The notes under the pieces: generated by a model
What the model saw: only the letters and a program-made list of their open reading frames with translations
What the model was told of the DNA's origin: nothing
Databases searched by the model: none
Source of the DNA: Forficula auricularia
Taxonomy: Eukaryota > Arthropoda > Insecta > Dermaptera > Forficulidae
Reading direction: 5' to 3'
Length of the DNA stretch: 64,000 bases
Assembly (NCBI GenBank): GCA_024734495.1
Contig: JALMQS010000132.1
Location: 2,054,789 to 2,118,788 of the forward strand
Made by a program: the position numbers and the translations under genes
Shown here: positions 33,615 to 45,965 of the stretch, piece after piece
Numbering within the stretch: position 1 is the first letter of the stretch
Layout: each line of letters starts with the position of its first letter

Positions 33615-35254
33615 TCTATATTCAGAGCAAGTCCAAAACATTTAAAGAAGAAAAATTACAAGCTTGAATGAGGATCATATAATAATATGCGTATTTAAAA
33701 AAAATCTCGCTTATCAAGTATGATCATCACAACTTTTGGTCTTCTCCTTGAGCCGTAAATATTTAAGAATGTTGAACGAACAAAGAAAAAAATCATAAGA
33801 AATACAAGACTCGGAACGTTCTTTTTTTTTATACCTATAAGAAATGCCCTTAAACTACCACTGAGAAAATTATGTTTTCTGTATTTATTTGACCGCAAGT
33901 TCTAAAGCCAGAGAGCCCAAAAATCTAATCAATCCCTTACATTAAAAAAAGAAACATTTTGGCACAAGAATGAAATTTCTAACACTTTACTTTCTTGAGA
34001 TTTCCTGCGTTTTGGAATCCAGAAAGACACACAGTCAGGAAAAAGTCATGGTTGAAAATGATTTTTCTCTAAGTTAACAATATTTTTAAGCACAATGAAC
34101 AATAAATTATTTTTATTTTTATTTTTTTTTTTTTTTGCGTAAATTCAATATTTGCCTGGAGAAGCCTACCTCCCGAATAAATGTTTTTTAATATATTTAA
34201 AAAGTTTTTTTTACATGTTAACATTAATTACATGTACCTTTTATATAAAAAATTAAAAAATAAATTTAAAATATACTTGTATTATAAAACATACCGCCAT
34301 CTTTAAGTACACAAACAAAAACGTTCTCTGTAATGTTTTTTAAGGAAAAACAATTTGACCCTAACACCTAAATTCAAAAATTTATTTAATGTTTCATAAA
34401 TCATGTATTCGTTTCATTATAAAGTTGCAGTCTGAAAATATTGACAATTCAAAGACTAGTTAAAGAAACAAAAGTGACCATATTTTGTTATTTATTAGAA
34501 GTTATTCCTAATATGTATTTAGTATATAGTATATACTTATAATTGTTTCCGCTAAGTTAGGAAACAAAAAAACATCGATCTCTGTCACCCAGAAATTAAC
34601 AAACCAACTTAACATTTTAACAATCACTTTGAAAAAAACTCATGCGGGAAATAAAATGTAAAATTAAATATTAAGTACTATTATTTTTGATCAATTTCGA
34701 AGTGTGATTAAATTACTCCTTTTTGGTATTGTATTTTATGAATATGTTCACAAATTTTTTAATTAACCGAGTTTTAAAGATTTAATTTTTTATTTTTAAG
34801 TTGATATAGAAAATTGACTTTTTTTGTCTTCTTAGCACAGTTTGAATACTTTTAAGCGTGTCTTGAAAGTTTCAAGCACAACAATTTAGACAAGAAAAAA
34901 CTTTTTTCAATATATGTTCTATAACTTATGCAGAGGTATGTTTATAATTCATGGCTAGATATAGTCTATATTGCTCATTACCAATTCATCTGTTTAATTT
35001 TAAATGGAATCTTCAATTAGCTATCTAATTAGAGAAACTAAGATAAGAGGAATACTAAAGGAAAGCGAATTATCCAGAGACGTGACTAACAGAAATAAGT
35101 TAGATAGAAAGACTGCTAATAGTACTTCTTTTATTTTATCAGTCAATAAACAGTCACGTTCCTTCTTTTTTCTATTTTCCATACAAAACACCGTGAAAAA
35201 CATTAATCGGATTCAATTGAAAGTAATAATAGAGGAAAATATATATTTATTAAA
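33615..35254. other. AT-rich DNA, no gene recognised
   Basis: No supported gene. The overlapping plus and minus frames at 35004-35267 and 35021-35203 are AT-driven and antisense to each other. Confidence 0.45.
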
Positions 35255-35658
35255 ACATTTTGCTTGAAGGAGACAATAAAAGAGTGTGTCTTCTGCTGGA
35301 ATTATAAATTTTATTTATTTATAACGAGACTATAGTTTCGAGGGCTTTGACCCTCTTCATCAGTCTATTACAATGTATTCACAGGAATGAATCCATAAAT
35401 TAATTCCTGTGAATACATTGTAATAGACTGGACGAAGAGGGCAACCCTCGAAACTATAGTCTCTGAATGCAGTGAATTAATTCCTGTGAATACATTGTAA
35501 TAGACTGAAGAAGAGGCAGAGCCCTCGAAACTATAGTCTCGTTATAAATAAATAAAATTTATAATTCCAGCAGAAGACGCTACACTCTTTTATTGTCTCC
35601 TTCAATATATAAAAATTCTGCTACTCTCGGCAAAAACTTTCAATTTAACATTTTGCTT
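35255..35658 (+). mobile_element. Family A foldback, three-copy core, perfect 12-bp target duplication
   Basis: AACATTTTGCTT flanks at 35255-35266 and 35647-35658. The tail is at right (CTGCTACTCTCGGCAAAAAC then TTTCAATTT), so sense is plus. The left arm (TGAAGGAGACAATAAAAGAG...) mirrors the right. The centre holds three ribozyme-like segments: minus at 35328-35363 (intact), plus at about 35427-35463 (core disrupted, CTGGACGA), and plus at 35505-35538. The element therefore has one inverted and two direct copies, the mixed tandem/inverted order known for Penelope-like elements. Confidence 0.8.
35328..35363 (-). ncRNA. Hammerhead-like ribozyme core, family A
   Basis: From 35363 on minus: CTGATGA, extra A, stem II GAGGG/CCCTC (5 pairs, 6-base loop), GAA, ACTATAGT, C (35328). 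The plus-strand copy at 35505-35538 reads CTGAAGA (N7=A, allowed) with a one-base-shorter stem II. Confidence 0.55.
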
Positions 35659-35861
35659 GTTAAAACTAAATTTATATCTATCGAGTATTAAAATCATAAC
35701 ATCGAAGAATAGGGGTAAAATTAGAAATAAAATTTGGTGGTTTAATGTAAAAATAAATAATAATTTGGAATTTGATTATATATTTTTTCTCATTTCTTTA
35801 AATATTTAAGACCTGTCCAGAAAGAAGCCGTTATTAATATATGTTTATAAAAAGAATATAG

Positions 35862-36505
35862 GTATATATTAGGGTGGTCCTTATTTTGGATATTTTCGAA
35901 TTTTTACGCTAACATGGGCTCATATGGTTCGAAATAAATAAAAAAAAAAATATTCCCCAAGTTTCAAGTCTCTATCTCAATTATAACCTATTTCTCATCT
36001 AAATAACTTGTAAGTTTTTGGCATTAAAATATAAATTTTTCATTCCGACCAAAGTAATGGTTCAAAAATTTGAAACTCTGTAAACGTTATCCTTATAATA
36101 GTAGCTATCCCTCAGAATTTTTACAGATTTTTAGCTATTATAATTTTGGAGTCTATAACTTAGTAACACTAAGAAATAGTAGTATTTTATCTAGCTGTAA
36201 CTCCAAAATTAAAATAGCTAAAAATCTGTAATAATTCTGATGGATTGCTACTATTATAAGAGTAAAGTCTACAGAGTTTCAAATTTTTTAAACCATTACT
36301 TTGGCCGAAATAAAAAATTGAACTTTCAATGCCAAAAACTCTATGTTATTTAGATAGAAACTGATATCGCTGGGGGCACAGGTTATAATTGAGATAGCGA
36401 CTTGAAACTTGGGGGATATTTTTTTTTATTTATTTCGAACCATATGAGCCCTTGTCAGAGTAAAAATTCGAAAATACCCAAAATAAGGATCACCCTAGTA
36501 TATAT
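35862..36505. mobile_element. Palindromic hAT-like MITE with 8-bp target duplication
   Basis: GTATATAT is at 35862-35869 and 36498-36505. The element (35870-36497, 628 bases) is a near-complete palindrome starting TAGGGTGGTCCTTATTTTGG and ending with its complement; the centre is near 36175. No coding. The frames at 36402-36768 run out of its right arm and are not genes. Confidence 0.6.
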
Positions 36506-37091
36506 TTTTAGTTGCGTATGGATCACGCAAAACCTCCTCAGTGATACCATCTTCTCCAGACATTTTATCTATGCTCTTATGTTTCAGATGTGCCCATGAA
36601 TTCCTTCCCGTGATAGTGGGTTTTGGACAGTTGAGAAGGTCATTGAATCTAGCCTGGCTAGAAGATATTGTTTTAAGAAGTATAGGTATACATATAATTC
36701 AAAAAGGTACTAAAATACTTGCATATTTTCCAGGGAGAAATTTAAGCTATAAAAAGAAAAGATATTGAAAACAAATCACACTTGCCAAATCTTTAGGGCG
36801 AACTCAAAATTGAATCTACAAATCAAAGTACAGAATATATAAACAATAGTCAAGTAAAATTTTAAAAATCAATTTGTATTTCTATTTTTTATTTGTCTTC
36901 TTCCTCAATAATTTGAAAAAATAAATACTTTAGCTGAAAGAGCGTGAGAGAGAGAATGTTTAGTCCCACTGCCTTAAAATGAAAAAAATGATGAAAAGCT
37001 GTTTTAGTTTCAAAAAATGCTAATAGAGACTTCAAGAAGCATCACAGACATAATCACTTTAGAATATCAAAAAAACAAAAAATGATTTTCA

Positions 37092-37123
<32 letters not shown>

Positions 37124-38939
37124 AACCAGTGTATTTCAGAATTTCATAGAGAATGTTTTGTATGAATGATATAGTTTAATCAAAGGCCAACTAGACAGAA
37201 ACTTGCTAGTATTTTTCCCGAAGTTATTTTCAAATTAATTGAATGTATCTATATGCAAATTTTCTGGAAAATATAAACTACAGTTAAAATTTATTTAAAA
37301 TGAATCATCAAAATGATGAGTAGGGTTCTATTCTAGTTTGATGAAATAAGTTTTATTCTCTCTCTCTCTACTATACTCGCCTAGGAAACGAGGATAAATA
37401 AACCAAAATAAATTAACTAGTAATTTTGTAAAATATGATATTTTATCAGATGTAGAGAATGTTTGGAAAGCATCTTAAAATTCGATGCCTTGTTATCCTA
37501 TTAAATCCTAATTTAAGATATATTGTTTTAGCAGCAATTATTGCATTTTTTTGAATCCCGGTACGCTCCGTAAAATAAGATTTAAATTTTATTATTTTCA
37601 TTATTGAGAAAAAAATTATAGGAATATTAAACTTACATAAATGAAAAAAATAAGATCCCAGGAGCATATAATCCCGCAAATTTTCCTACATAAATCGCCA
37701 AACTTGCCTGACACTTGCATCAGATTAATTACATGTTAGATATCTAAGGAATTGAATATTTTATATGGATAAGGAAACGTTCATATCTCACAAAATAATG
37801 GAGATTTTTTTTTGAGCAAAATTTGTATTCACAAAATTAAAATTAAAACCTGACTCACACTAGTACGGCTTATTTATATTTATTACTAGCTACGAAACTC
37901 GCCTTCCGCAGGCTTCTTTCTAGCCCCCTGAGTCCGTCCACATGCCTTGAATCCCACTCAATTACACCAACCCTATAAATGTCCTTTAGACTCTCTCCTC
38001 CTCCCCCCTCGCAACTCTGATCAACCTCCGAACCCTATCAGCCTGTGAGGAGGATTAATTCTTCTTCTATTGATATAATGATGTACTTTCTAATGGGTGG
38101 AGGTTGACAAATTTTAATCCTCCACCCAGGTTCGTAGGTTTCGGAGGGTGACCAGAATTAGAGGAAGAGAATAGAGTCCAGAGGACATGTATAGGATTGG
38201 CGGAGTGAATGATGATCGGAGGTGGGTCTAGGGGGGGATAGGGTCAGTAGTGGATGGGGATTAGAGAAGGCTAGCAAGAAACCTGTCTCGCAGATAGATA
38301 AATTTACTATCAAATCAAAAATATAAAGATATTTCGGAAGGGGGTTTGGGGGAGGGCAGCCACCCTCTATGGATTCCAGTTTGCTTGTAGGTCCTATTTT
38401 AACTTGGTGTAAAACCTTCATGCAAGCATATCGTTAAGGAAAATAAAATAAATATTTGTGATCTTTTTTGCCTAAATTTTTAGCTAAATGATGGGAATTC
38501 ACAAGTATTTGATCGTAATTGCTGTTGTTTTTGATTCGGCTATGATCCATAATTTCAAATCCCAAACCGAAAATATACTAAATATTTAACCATTTCTATA
38601 AAATTACTATAAATTGTAGTCTAATGAATGGTAACTAATGATTTGTTGAAAACCAATGGTCATAAAGCACATAATGCATGTTTAAACTTTCATATTGACT
38701 TGTTCATATCGAGAAAACAAGAATAGCTTAAACAAGGAGAAAACATCAGTTTGTGGAAACGTACATTTACATTTATTTAAATAGACCTCCTTCCACAGCT
38801 CATAAACAGTGCGTCGTTTAATATTTTTTTATTAGTATTATTTACATGAGAAATAAAAATATACCGAGCACCGGAATGTGAATGCCTGTAATAGGAGACG
38901 CCTTTTTCATGAATTTTATATGCAATCGTTAAAAACAAA
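36506..38939. other. No gene recognised; TG microsatellite
   Basis: (GT)n of 26 bases at 37092-37117 and a CT run near 37359. 37900-38420 is GC-richer with purine/pyrimidine asymmetry (CCCTATCAGCC, GGGGGGATAGGG) and local inverted repetition around 38000-38170 (CTCCTCCCCCC / GGAGGATTAA). The 87-codon minus frame 38158-38421 lies in this biased stretch. The minus frame 37446-37679 has no recognised domain. Confidence 0.35.
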
Positions 38940-39350
38940 TTCTCATTCATTTCACAAACTCATAAACACCATGATCATACCGAATGGCGGCCAAGGTCCT
39001 ATAATTTATCGGGATTTATTTTAATATGACATAATGAAGGGTCTCGATCATTTCCAAGAAGTGTCTGTCTCCTATGATTAAAAAATCATTTTAATAACAA
39101 TTTGCGGGTGACGGCATCGGTCTGGCATGAACAGAGACACTCGATTGGAACAAATATGAAAGAAACGGATATTCCGCTTGAATGGGATTCATTTAATTAA
39201 TGGCTCGGGAGATCAAATGGCAAACCGTTTTTATTTCTAAACCAGATTAATGCGAGCCGTTAAGTCAACGAACAAGTGTCAAAGGCAATTAACAACGGTC
39301 CCCATTTTTCTCTCCCGGGTATTACGCAGAAAAAAGAAAGCAAATCTTCT
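38940..39350. other. Balanced-composition block, possible conserved non-coding DNA
   Basis: Non-repetitive with a composition unlike the flanks (ACCGAATGGCGGCCAAGGTC, GCGGGTGACGGCATCGGTCTG, CGTTAAGTCAACGAAC). Stops in all frames, so not coding. Such blocks in an AT-rich intron are often enhancers; this is inference only. Confidence 0.3.
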
Positions 39351-39699
39351 GACATGATCCAATTTGTAAACAAGTCAAATTTGGCAAGAATTAATCAAAA
39401 TCACATGCAAATAGTACGATGGGGTTGTATAACAAAAGAAAATTGAATTTGTGTTAATTCAGGAGAAATTTCAAAATTTTATAATTCCTTTCTGTCAAGG
39501 TTGCAAAATCTATAATTAAAAATTTAATTAATTCTTTTGGATTAGGTATGTAAAATTCAACGTGATATTTCACCTCAGGTTTCTAGAAGAGTTTCTAAGG
39601 GTGTCAGATGGTCCAAGATTCTACAAAGAATATAATAAACATTGATTCTTATTCTACTTGAAAAAATATGAGTTCAAGTTGCAGATAGAAATAGATTAA
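39351..39699. other. No feature recognised
   Basis: AT-rich DNA without gene or known repeat. Confidence 0.4.
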
Positions 39700-39945
39700 A
39701 AAAATAGAAATCTTTTATAAAAACAATCCAGAATAAGTTTATTTAAAAAACTAAACGTTTCGAGAGATTTCTCTCTTTTTCAATGGATCAAATTTGCAAA
39801 AAAAGAAAAAATGTTGCTTTCTAAATTTTAGAGAAAGCAACTTTTTTTTGCAAATTTGAACCATTGAAAAAGGGAGAAATTCTCCCAAAACGTTTGGTTT
39901 TTGAAAGAAACGTCTTCTGGATTGTTTTTATAAAAGATTTGTATT
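39700..39945. mobile_element. Foldback with decayed hammerhead-like core (family H)
   Basis: ATCTTTTATAAAAACAATCCAGA...AAACGTTT and further bases are complementary to the right half, ending TCTGGATTGTTTTTATAAAAG. Both arms carry TTGAAAA, extra A, a stem, (G/A)AA and ACGTTT: stem GAGAG/CTCTC on minus in the left arm, GGGAG/CTCCC on plus in the right arm. The first core C and G8 are lost, so I call this a relic only. Confidence 0.4.
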
Positions 39946-40039
39946 TTTTAATTTATATAAACAATCAATATTTTTTTTCTTTTCTAGATAGAAATAAATT
40001 TTAAATTTTCTAAGAAAATCACACCAGGAGGTCAACTAT

Positions 40040-40400
40040 TAGATCCGAGATGAAATTAATATTTTTAATTATATGGAAGAAAGATTGTTTTTATTGAAGC
40101 CGAGTGCCGAAATTGTCAATCCGGGCCAATTTGCTAGCCCGTAAGGTAAATAAATCTGACAAATATAAACGCTCTAAATATTTCACTCAAAGATTTAATA
40201 CTTAATTTAAAAAAATTTCGCAGTGAGGTGATTCTAAAATTAAACACATAGCCATACCATATACATATAATAGTATAAATTTAGAATAACCTGAATGCGT
40301 AATTTTACAAATGAAGATGAAATATTTAGGGCGTTTACATATGTCAGAGGTGTTCACCACACAGGGTAGCGAATTGTTCCGGATTGCTAATTTTTCCTAT
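40040..40400. mobile_element. Family D relic, inverted copies
   Basis: TTTAGAAT..CCTGAATGCG.AATTTTACAAAT...TTTACATATGTCAGAG (40275-40355) matches the sense body of family D at 46390-46470. 40165-40255 is the complementary copy. CCGAGTGCCGAAATTG.CAATCCGGGCC (40097-40130) is the mutated tRNA-like centre. No intact ends. Confidence 0.5.
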
Positions 40401-41714
40401 ATCTAAAAGTTTTTAATATAGGGCTGTTTGAAAATTCAATATTTATCAAATGATATTAAAATCTCTAAAAGTTCATAAACCCTAATTTTCAAAGTAATTT
40501 TTCGTCTTCATTAAGTTAAATTGGTAAGTAATTTTTAAATATCTGATTAGTTGAGATATAGTATACGGGTATCATACTTGTATACGATAAAATATTTTAA
40601 TGAAGAAACTAATCCGTTATTCCGGCATAAATTGAATTTTCCATTTTCGCATTCAAACTTTTTTATGACACTACGTTCTCTTTAAAGTATCATGAGCTCT
40701 GTGACTTTCGGAAAATTTTAATTTTAGATATAGAAATCAAGAAAAAAAAATTTCGAAGAAGATTACAAGAGGTTTTCATCTCTTAACACTCTTGTGATTT
40801 TCTTAGAAAAATTATTTTACTTGGTTTATATATCTAAAAGTGAGTGCGTCTTTGGGGGTGGGGGAAGGTTGAAAATTGTTTCAAAATTAGTATTAAGTGG
40901 TAAAAATAAAAACGGTCAAGTTACTAACTTCATCAAAAGGCAATGAAAACATCTTTTAATTCTTTAGAATGAAATAAAATATAATGTATAAGGGGGTTAT
41001 TTTTCATGAAAATGGGGGGGACGAGTCAGGAAGCTAGGGAGAAATGGGCACCTCTGTCTTTCGGCAATTTGAACTCTCATATAAAATAAATTTCCTTATC
41101 GAAATTCATAAATCTAAGACTCAATGTTTTATTAAATCTTTTTTATTATGAGAGAATGTGTTAAGTAGTCTTTCACAAATGCAAAAATTCAAAAAGTCTT
41201 TGAAACTTGAAATATAAATCATTAAAAGCATAATAGACATACTGTTAAAATTTGAAGACGATTTACCACACCAAACATGAAATAATTGCAATTAAAAATG
41301 ACATTTTTAACATAGGGTAGATAGGAAAAGGGTGGGGAAATTATCATTATTTTATTTTTTTTCATTGAAGAACTTTCACCATCTTGTTGAAAAACTGATA
41401 TTTGTTAGAATAATATATTCGGAGTAACTTAAAAAAAATTGAAATTATTTACCACGTAGTGTTGATAAAAAACAAAAAAAAACATATTTGAGCGATTATT
41501 TTTAGTGGAGGGGATATAAGCACAATGGCTTGGAAACGATCCGGCTAGTATGTGTGTATCCATATAGAGATTTTGTACTGTGAGGACAGCCACGTTAAAA
41601 AAACATAACCTAAAATTTTAGTTCCGTTCATATTATAGAGTGGTTACGAGGATAAAACTTTTTGTGTGGATTTTCGCGAAAGAACCCCTTAAGTTATTGG
41701 CGAAAGATATTTAA
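40401..41714. other. No gene recognised
   Basis: AT-rich; a G-rich patch at 40850-40870. No supported gene or family. Confidence 0.4.
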
Positions 41715-41946
41715 ATAAAGTAAGAAAATTTAAAAATTTTAAAATATAAAATTATAGATAGGTTTAACAAAAATAAAAGCAAGATGCTTGTTATAGTAGC
41801 ATGACTCTATATAAACCTACAGTAGGTGGCCAAATTGCTGGGAACAGTACACTTTTTTTTCGAATTTTCAAGAATTTTGTGAGCAAATAAATTGTTTTTA
41901 ATATTTTTTTTTAATTTATTTTTGTTGTTCTTATCATTATTATTCG

Positions 41947-42213
41947 CCTGATTCGAACCCCTTAGAATACCTCTGGGAGTTCATGAAACTAGAGATCTCC
42001 AAAGAAATCATCACCACCAAGGGGCTATTGATAGATACCCTTATCAGAGTGTGGCATCACAGGCCCAATCTCCAAAACAAAGCAAAATTATGCATACAAA
42101 TTTTGGCCCGACGCCTGAAAGCCGGTATCGCAGCAAAGAATGGGCATTACAATATATTAATATTTTACTTAATTATTAATATTAATATTTTTATAAAAAA
42201 TAAATATTTATGA
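41947..42213 (+). pseudogene. Tc1-like transposase, C-terminal remnant
   Basis: The frame from 41947 begins PDSNPLEYLWEFMK, the Tc1 motif around the third catalytic residue of the DD34E triad (E of NPLE). It runs through a helical C-terminal region and ends near RRLKAGIAAKNGHYN, as Tc1 proteins do. The N-terminal DNA-binding part and the first two catalytic aspartates are missing. The Met codon at 41983 is internal, not a real start. Non-functional. Confidence 0.7.
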
Positions 42214-42338
42214 ATAAGTAATTATGTGATTTTATATTTAAAAAAAAGTATTCTAATGAACAAAAATAGATTCGAGACCCAAAATCATTTATTTTTTCAT
42301 TAAATTCATTTACCGTAAACTTGAAAATTTCTAATTTC

Positions 42339-42731
42339 TCTAATAATTTGTTAAAGATATAAGTAAATAAATATTTTATGAGATATTAATTTACTATGAG
42401 TTAGGTTTTCTAGATCACTTGTTTCACGTTAAAAATTAAAAAAATAAATAAAAGAGGTAATTTTATCAATATACTATATATTTCGGGCTATCAACCCATC
42501 TTCAGGAATCACAGAAAATAACTAATTCAACTTTTTGAATATTAGAGTATAAATGTGTTTAGTGAACATTTACCTCTTTTATTTTTTTAATTTTTAACGT
42601 GAAACAAGTGACCTAGAAAACCTAACTCATAGTAAATTAATATCTCATAAAATATTTATTTACTTTTATCTTTATTAAAGATGTTTCCCCTCGCACCAAC
42701 ACCACAATCTCTATTAATTCCTAATAATTTG
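42339..42731 (+). mobile_element. Family C foldback inserted in the Tc1-like element
   Basis: TCTAATAATTTG (42339-42350) and CCTAATAATTTG (42720-42731) match 11/12. Arms of about 120 bases (GATATTAATTTACTATGAG.TTAGGTTTTCTAGA... and complement). The tail is at right (ATGTTTCCCCTCGCACC.ACACCACAATCTC), so sense is plus. The right target duplication lies inside the inverted repeat of the Tc1-like element, which fixes the order of insertion. Hammerhead-like core on minus at 42475-42505. Confidence 0.75.
42475..42505 (-). ncRNA. Hammerhead-like ribozyme core, family C
   Basis: From 42505 on minus: CTGAAGA (N7=A), extra T, stem II GGG/CCC with 7-base loop, GAA, ATATAT, A as cleavage base. Confidence 0.5.
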
Positions 42732-42905
42732 GCCACCCATATATTTCGGGGTACGAGCCCATCTTCAGAAGTTCATAGAGAGAGTAGGACTTGTACTCCG
42801 AAATATACCAAAGAGTCATGCTAACAAGCATCTCGTCTTTTATTTTGTGAAACTTAAAATGAATTTTATATTTTAAAATTTTTTAAATTTTCTTTATTTT
42901 ATTAA

Positions 42906-43657
42906 ATCATATAGATCAGGATGTTTCTTCTCATCCATTGATATTTAAAACTCATTGTTTTAGTTTAACTGGACTCTTGATCTGATAACTAATATATATG
43001 CAAAATTTTTACATATTTTTTTATTAAATTATGAATAATAATAATTAATCAATAATCATTAACATTTTGGTTTGCAGATTTAATAGCTACAATATTTTAA
43101 ATGAATAATTTGGTAAATTATATAATTTCAAATCAATGGAAAATATATTATAGAGATAGTAATAGGTATTGATTAATATAAACGAGATTTTGGCCTACTT
43201 TGGCTTTCGGGCCTAGCTTATGACATTAGGGACTTTTTCTCTGGGTGTTTTGTTTAGGGCTTTGAGCTTAGCTCTGCCTTAAGCTTGGGCTGCACCTGGT
43301 GATCTTATAACCTTTCTTTCCTTTCTATTCCATTTCCTTTGCTTAAGGATAAATCACCAACCCCTGGCTAACGAGAAAAACAAGCTGGCCAGGAGTGCTT
43401 TTCGAAATCTTGCTTTTTTTAAGAAAATGGGCTGAACGCAAAGGCACATTGTAGAGTAATATACTTAATTACTATGACATGCCATTTATCAAGAATCTTC
43501 TTTTGTTTGCCAGAATAAAAAGTTTTTGTTTTGTTTTTGCACTAGGGATACACAAATGATAGATGCCCTGGGCTCTGGTAATGTACTAGTTCATATTTTG
43601 TTAATAAAAGTTTAAAAAGTAAAAGGTAATTTTAAGTAAAAAAATAATTTTTTGATT
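42906..43657. other. No gene recognised; one balanced block
   Basis: 43190-43470 is GC-richer and non-repetitive (GGCCTACTTTGGCTTTCGGG, GGCTGCACCTGGTGATC, CCCCTGGCTAACG). A 27-codon stretch is open near its right side but no family is recognised. It could be a LINE 3' UTR or host non-coding DNA. Confidence 0.3.
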
Positions 43658-44192
43658 CACTGGTCGACATAAATTTCTAACCGCAAACGTAGCAATGAAT
43701 TTCAGTCGAGTTTTATAGGCTGATTATCATGCAATTTTACAACAGGTCAGAGTTTTGAGATATTATCAGTCAAAAAAGGCCATTTTGATCTATTTTCTAG
43801 TCCCATTAGCTAAATTAGAACTCGAGTTATATTTAAAAAACTAAGACCATATGTTTTTATCTGTTTTTTATCCTTTATAATGACTTAGTTTTAGTTTTTT
43901 AGTTATAACTCGAGATCTAATTGAGCTAAAAACAAGTGGTAATTTGAAAATCAAAGAGGAAGCTGTTTTCTATTAAGTCAACAAAATATTTCGATTTAAA
44001 ATATTGTTGTTTAATATCTAACAGGACTTGAAAATAGGTCAAAATGGCCTTTTTCGTCGTTTGACCAATATCTCAAAACTCTGACCTGTTGTAAAAAAAA
44101 TCAGGAAATTGCATGATAATCAGCCTATAAATCTCTACTGTAATTCTTAGGTTTACTGTTACAAATTTTTGTTTAATATTTGTCGATCAGTG
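43658..44192. mobile_element. Palindromic DNA transposon relic, ends CACTGGTCGACA
   Basis: The left end CACTGGTCGACATAAATTTC and right end complement CACTGATCGACAAATATT lead into arms of about 240 bases (GCTGATTATCATGCAATTT...GGTCAGAGTTTTGAGATAT...) that meet near 43880-43930. A related pair of ends bounds 62057-63256. CAC...GTG ends occur in several cut-and-paste superfamilies; I cannot choose one. Confidence 0.55.
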
Positions 44193-45965
44193 TTATAATA
44201 TATTTTTTATGATAAAAAAATAAATATCTGAAGTTAATTAAAAACGATAATAAAATTTGACAAAACACATATTAAGGTTCCTTGAATTCAATAAAAGCAT
44301 TTCGAATAATAAGCCTGGCTCTCTGGAGATTATAATACGAAAATAGTGGACATTAAGAGGTCATTACTTTTTATTATAACTCAAGAGACGTTTTCCGCTA
44401 CCATAGAAGCGCCTACTGTATATGCAACCTGACACACTAGAAACCTTCATGGCTTTCCGGCCTCCGGAAAGTAAATATTTTTAAAAATTAAAAAAAAAAA
44501 AGATTTTAGTCGGTTCTAAGATAACTGCTATCCTAAAAAAATATCAATTGCCTCCTGGAAACATTTTCGAAATACATTTTTATTTCAAAAGAATAAGCGC
44601 CCGATACTGAGAAAAAATAGTCAGACTCTTAGCGGTTTCTGGATAAAAACAATAAAAAAAAAAAAAACATTTTCGAGTTATTGTTTTTTTTAATTTATTT
44701 TTATTTAGGCCTAAGCGAAGCAACCAGTCGATCAAATTTGCTCTTTTTTGCTTCTGAGTTACCGAGTGCGAATAGCAATTACAATTTCAGAACCAGAAAT
44801 TCCTATTCGTTGCTTTTCTCTCTACCTGCAAGACATTCAGATTTTTAATTTAAAATTCTGAATGATAACAGCGAGTGTTTCTTGATCGGAATAAATATTA
44901 TTATTTGTTATGAAATAATAAATAGTTAAATACCTCGGATTACAAGGGTTCCGCGCTTAATATATGTATATAGACTTACCATAATATTTTTTTCGCAAAC
45001 CGCAACAATTTCGAGAGCTTATTCGAAATAAAAAAATGAGTAACTTCATATGATTTTACAAAGAGAGAATTATATTCAGCAAAGTATTTACGATTCAAAA
45101 ATTTAGTCTTTTTTGTGAAGTGAAGAAAAACAATTAAATAGTAGCATGCACTCAGGTTAAAAATAAATTACTCTCCTCCCTAGTATTAAATCACGCATAA
45201 AAATAAATATTTGCTCATTGTGCTTTAAATGTCTAAAACGCGTAGAAAAATATTTTTCAACTATGATTTTTTTCTCTTCGTGGGTCTGAATTCCGATACC
45301 CACGATAAATAACCCCAGCCCATGGAACGTCAAAAAGTTCGTTTGTATCAATACTTAGTCTTGATTAGAATTTGGAATTCTTCGTTCAAAAGGCAGAAAA
45401 TATTATTTTTTGAGTTATTCTATTGAGATTTTAAGAGGATGTTATAGTATGTTATGTTATAGTATAGCCATAAATGAATAATTTATATTTAAGTTTACTA
45501 ATAATAATTGCTAGTGCAGCTCTAGTGTACCGAGTGTTGAAAAAGTTTTCACTTTTTTTATTATTTAATGTGCAGGTGAGCGATTCTTTTATTAGAATCT
45601 GATCGATGAAAATAACTAGAAAGAGCGCGTATCTCTCTTTCTTTAAAGCTAAGGTGTATTGAAAGAATGTGAAATACAAGTTTAGACCTGTTTCAGACTA
45701 TTAGAGATTAATTTTTTAATTTCTATTATTCTAGGGATGGCCTTTTGCACTCGGATCAAAACGATACGCGTTATATATAGAGGGAATATTCAATTGGACT
45801 TTTTTATTTGTCGTTGAAAAGAAAGAATTGGCTGGATTTGTGGAATTTTTTCCATAACCTTAGGCTAAGCCATTTCTAAGCGCCGGCATGTTAGTACAAA
45901 AATCGCCTAAGTAAACGGATAATTTGGAGGTCCTGTACATCGTCATTTTAAATCGAAAAACAATT
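44193..45965. other. No gene recognised
   Basis: AT-rich with scattered mixed-composition stretches (44290-44460, 44700-44830). A CGTGGGT / ACCCACG hairpin lies at about 45279-45305. 45930-45965 begins like repeat G (GGAGGTCCTGTACATCG). The frames at 45157-45351 and 45452-45679 show no domain. Confidence 0.4.

Larger units (their letters stand above)
41819..42742 (+). mobile_element. Tc1/mariner-type transposon remnant
   Basis: Left end CAGTAGGTGGCCAAATTGC and right end (complement) GGGTGGCCAAATTATTAGG are matching terminal inverted repeats, next to TA. It contains the C-terminal part of a Tc1-like transposase and is itself interrupted by a family C copy just inside its right end (42339-42731). 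Confidence 0.6.
41715..42905 (+). mobile_element. Family C-type foldback split by a Tc1-like element
   Basis: The left arm (41715-41817: AAATTTTAAAATATAAAATTAT.GATAGGTTTAAC...GCAAGATGCTTGTTA) is complementary to the right arm (42790-42905: GCTAACAAGCATCTCGTC.TTT...TTTTATATTTTAAAATTTTTT). The right part (42745-42790) holds ribozyme-like relics: minus CTGAAGA, TGGG, CCCC, GAAATATAT. The arms are separated by the Tc1-like insertion 41819-42742. Original ends not resolved. Confidence 0.5.

Noticed and set aside
37446..37679. 77-codon minus frame as a transposon protein
   Set aside because: No recognisable motif; composition-driven.
39700..39945. Intact hammerhead in family H
   Set aside because: Both copies lack the first core C and G8; kept only as a relic.
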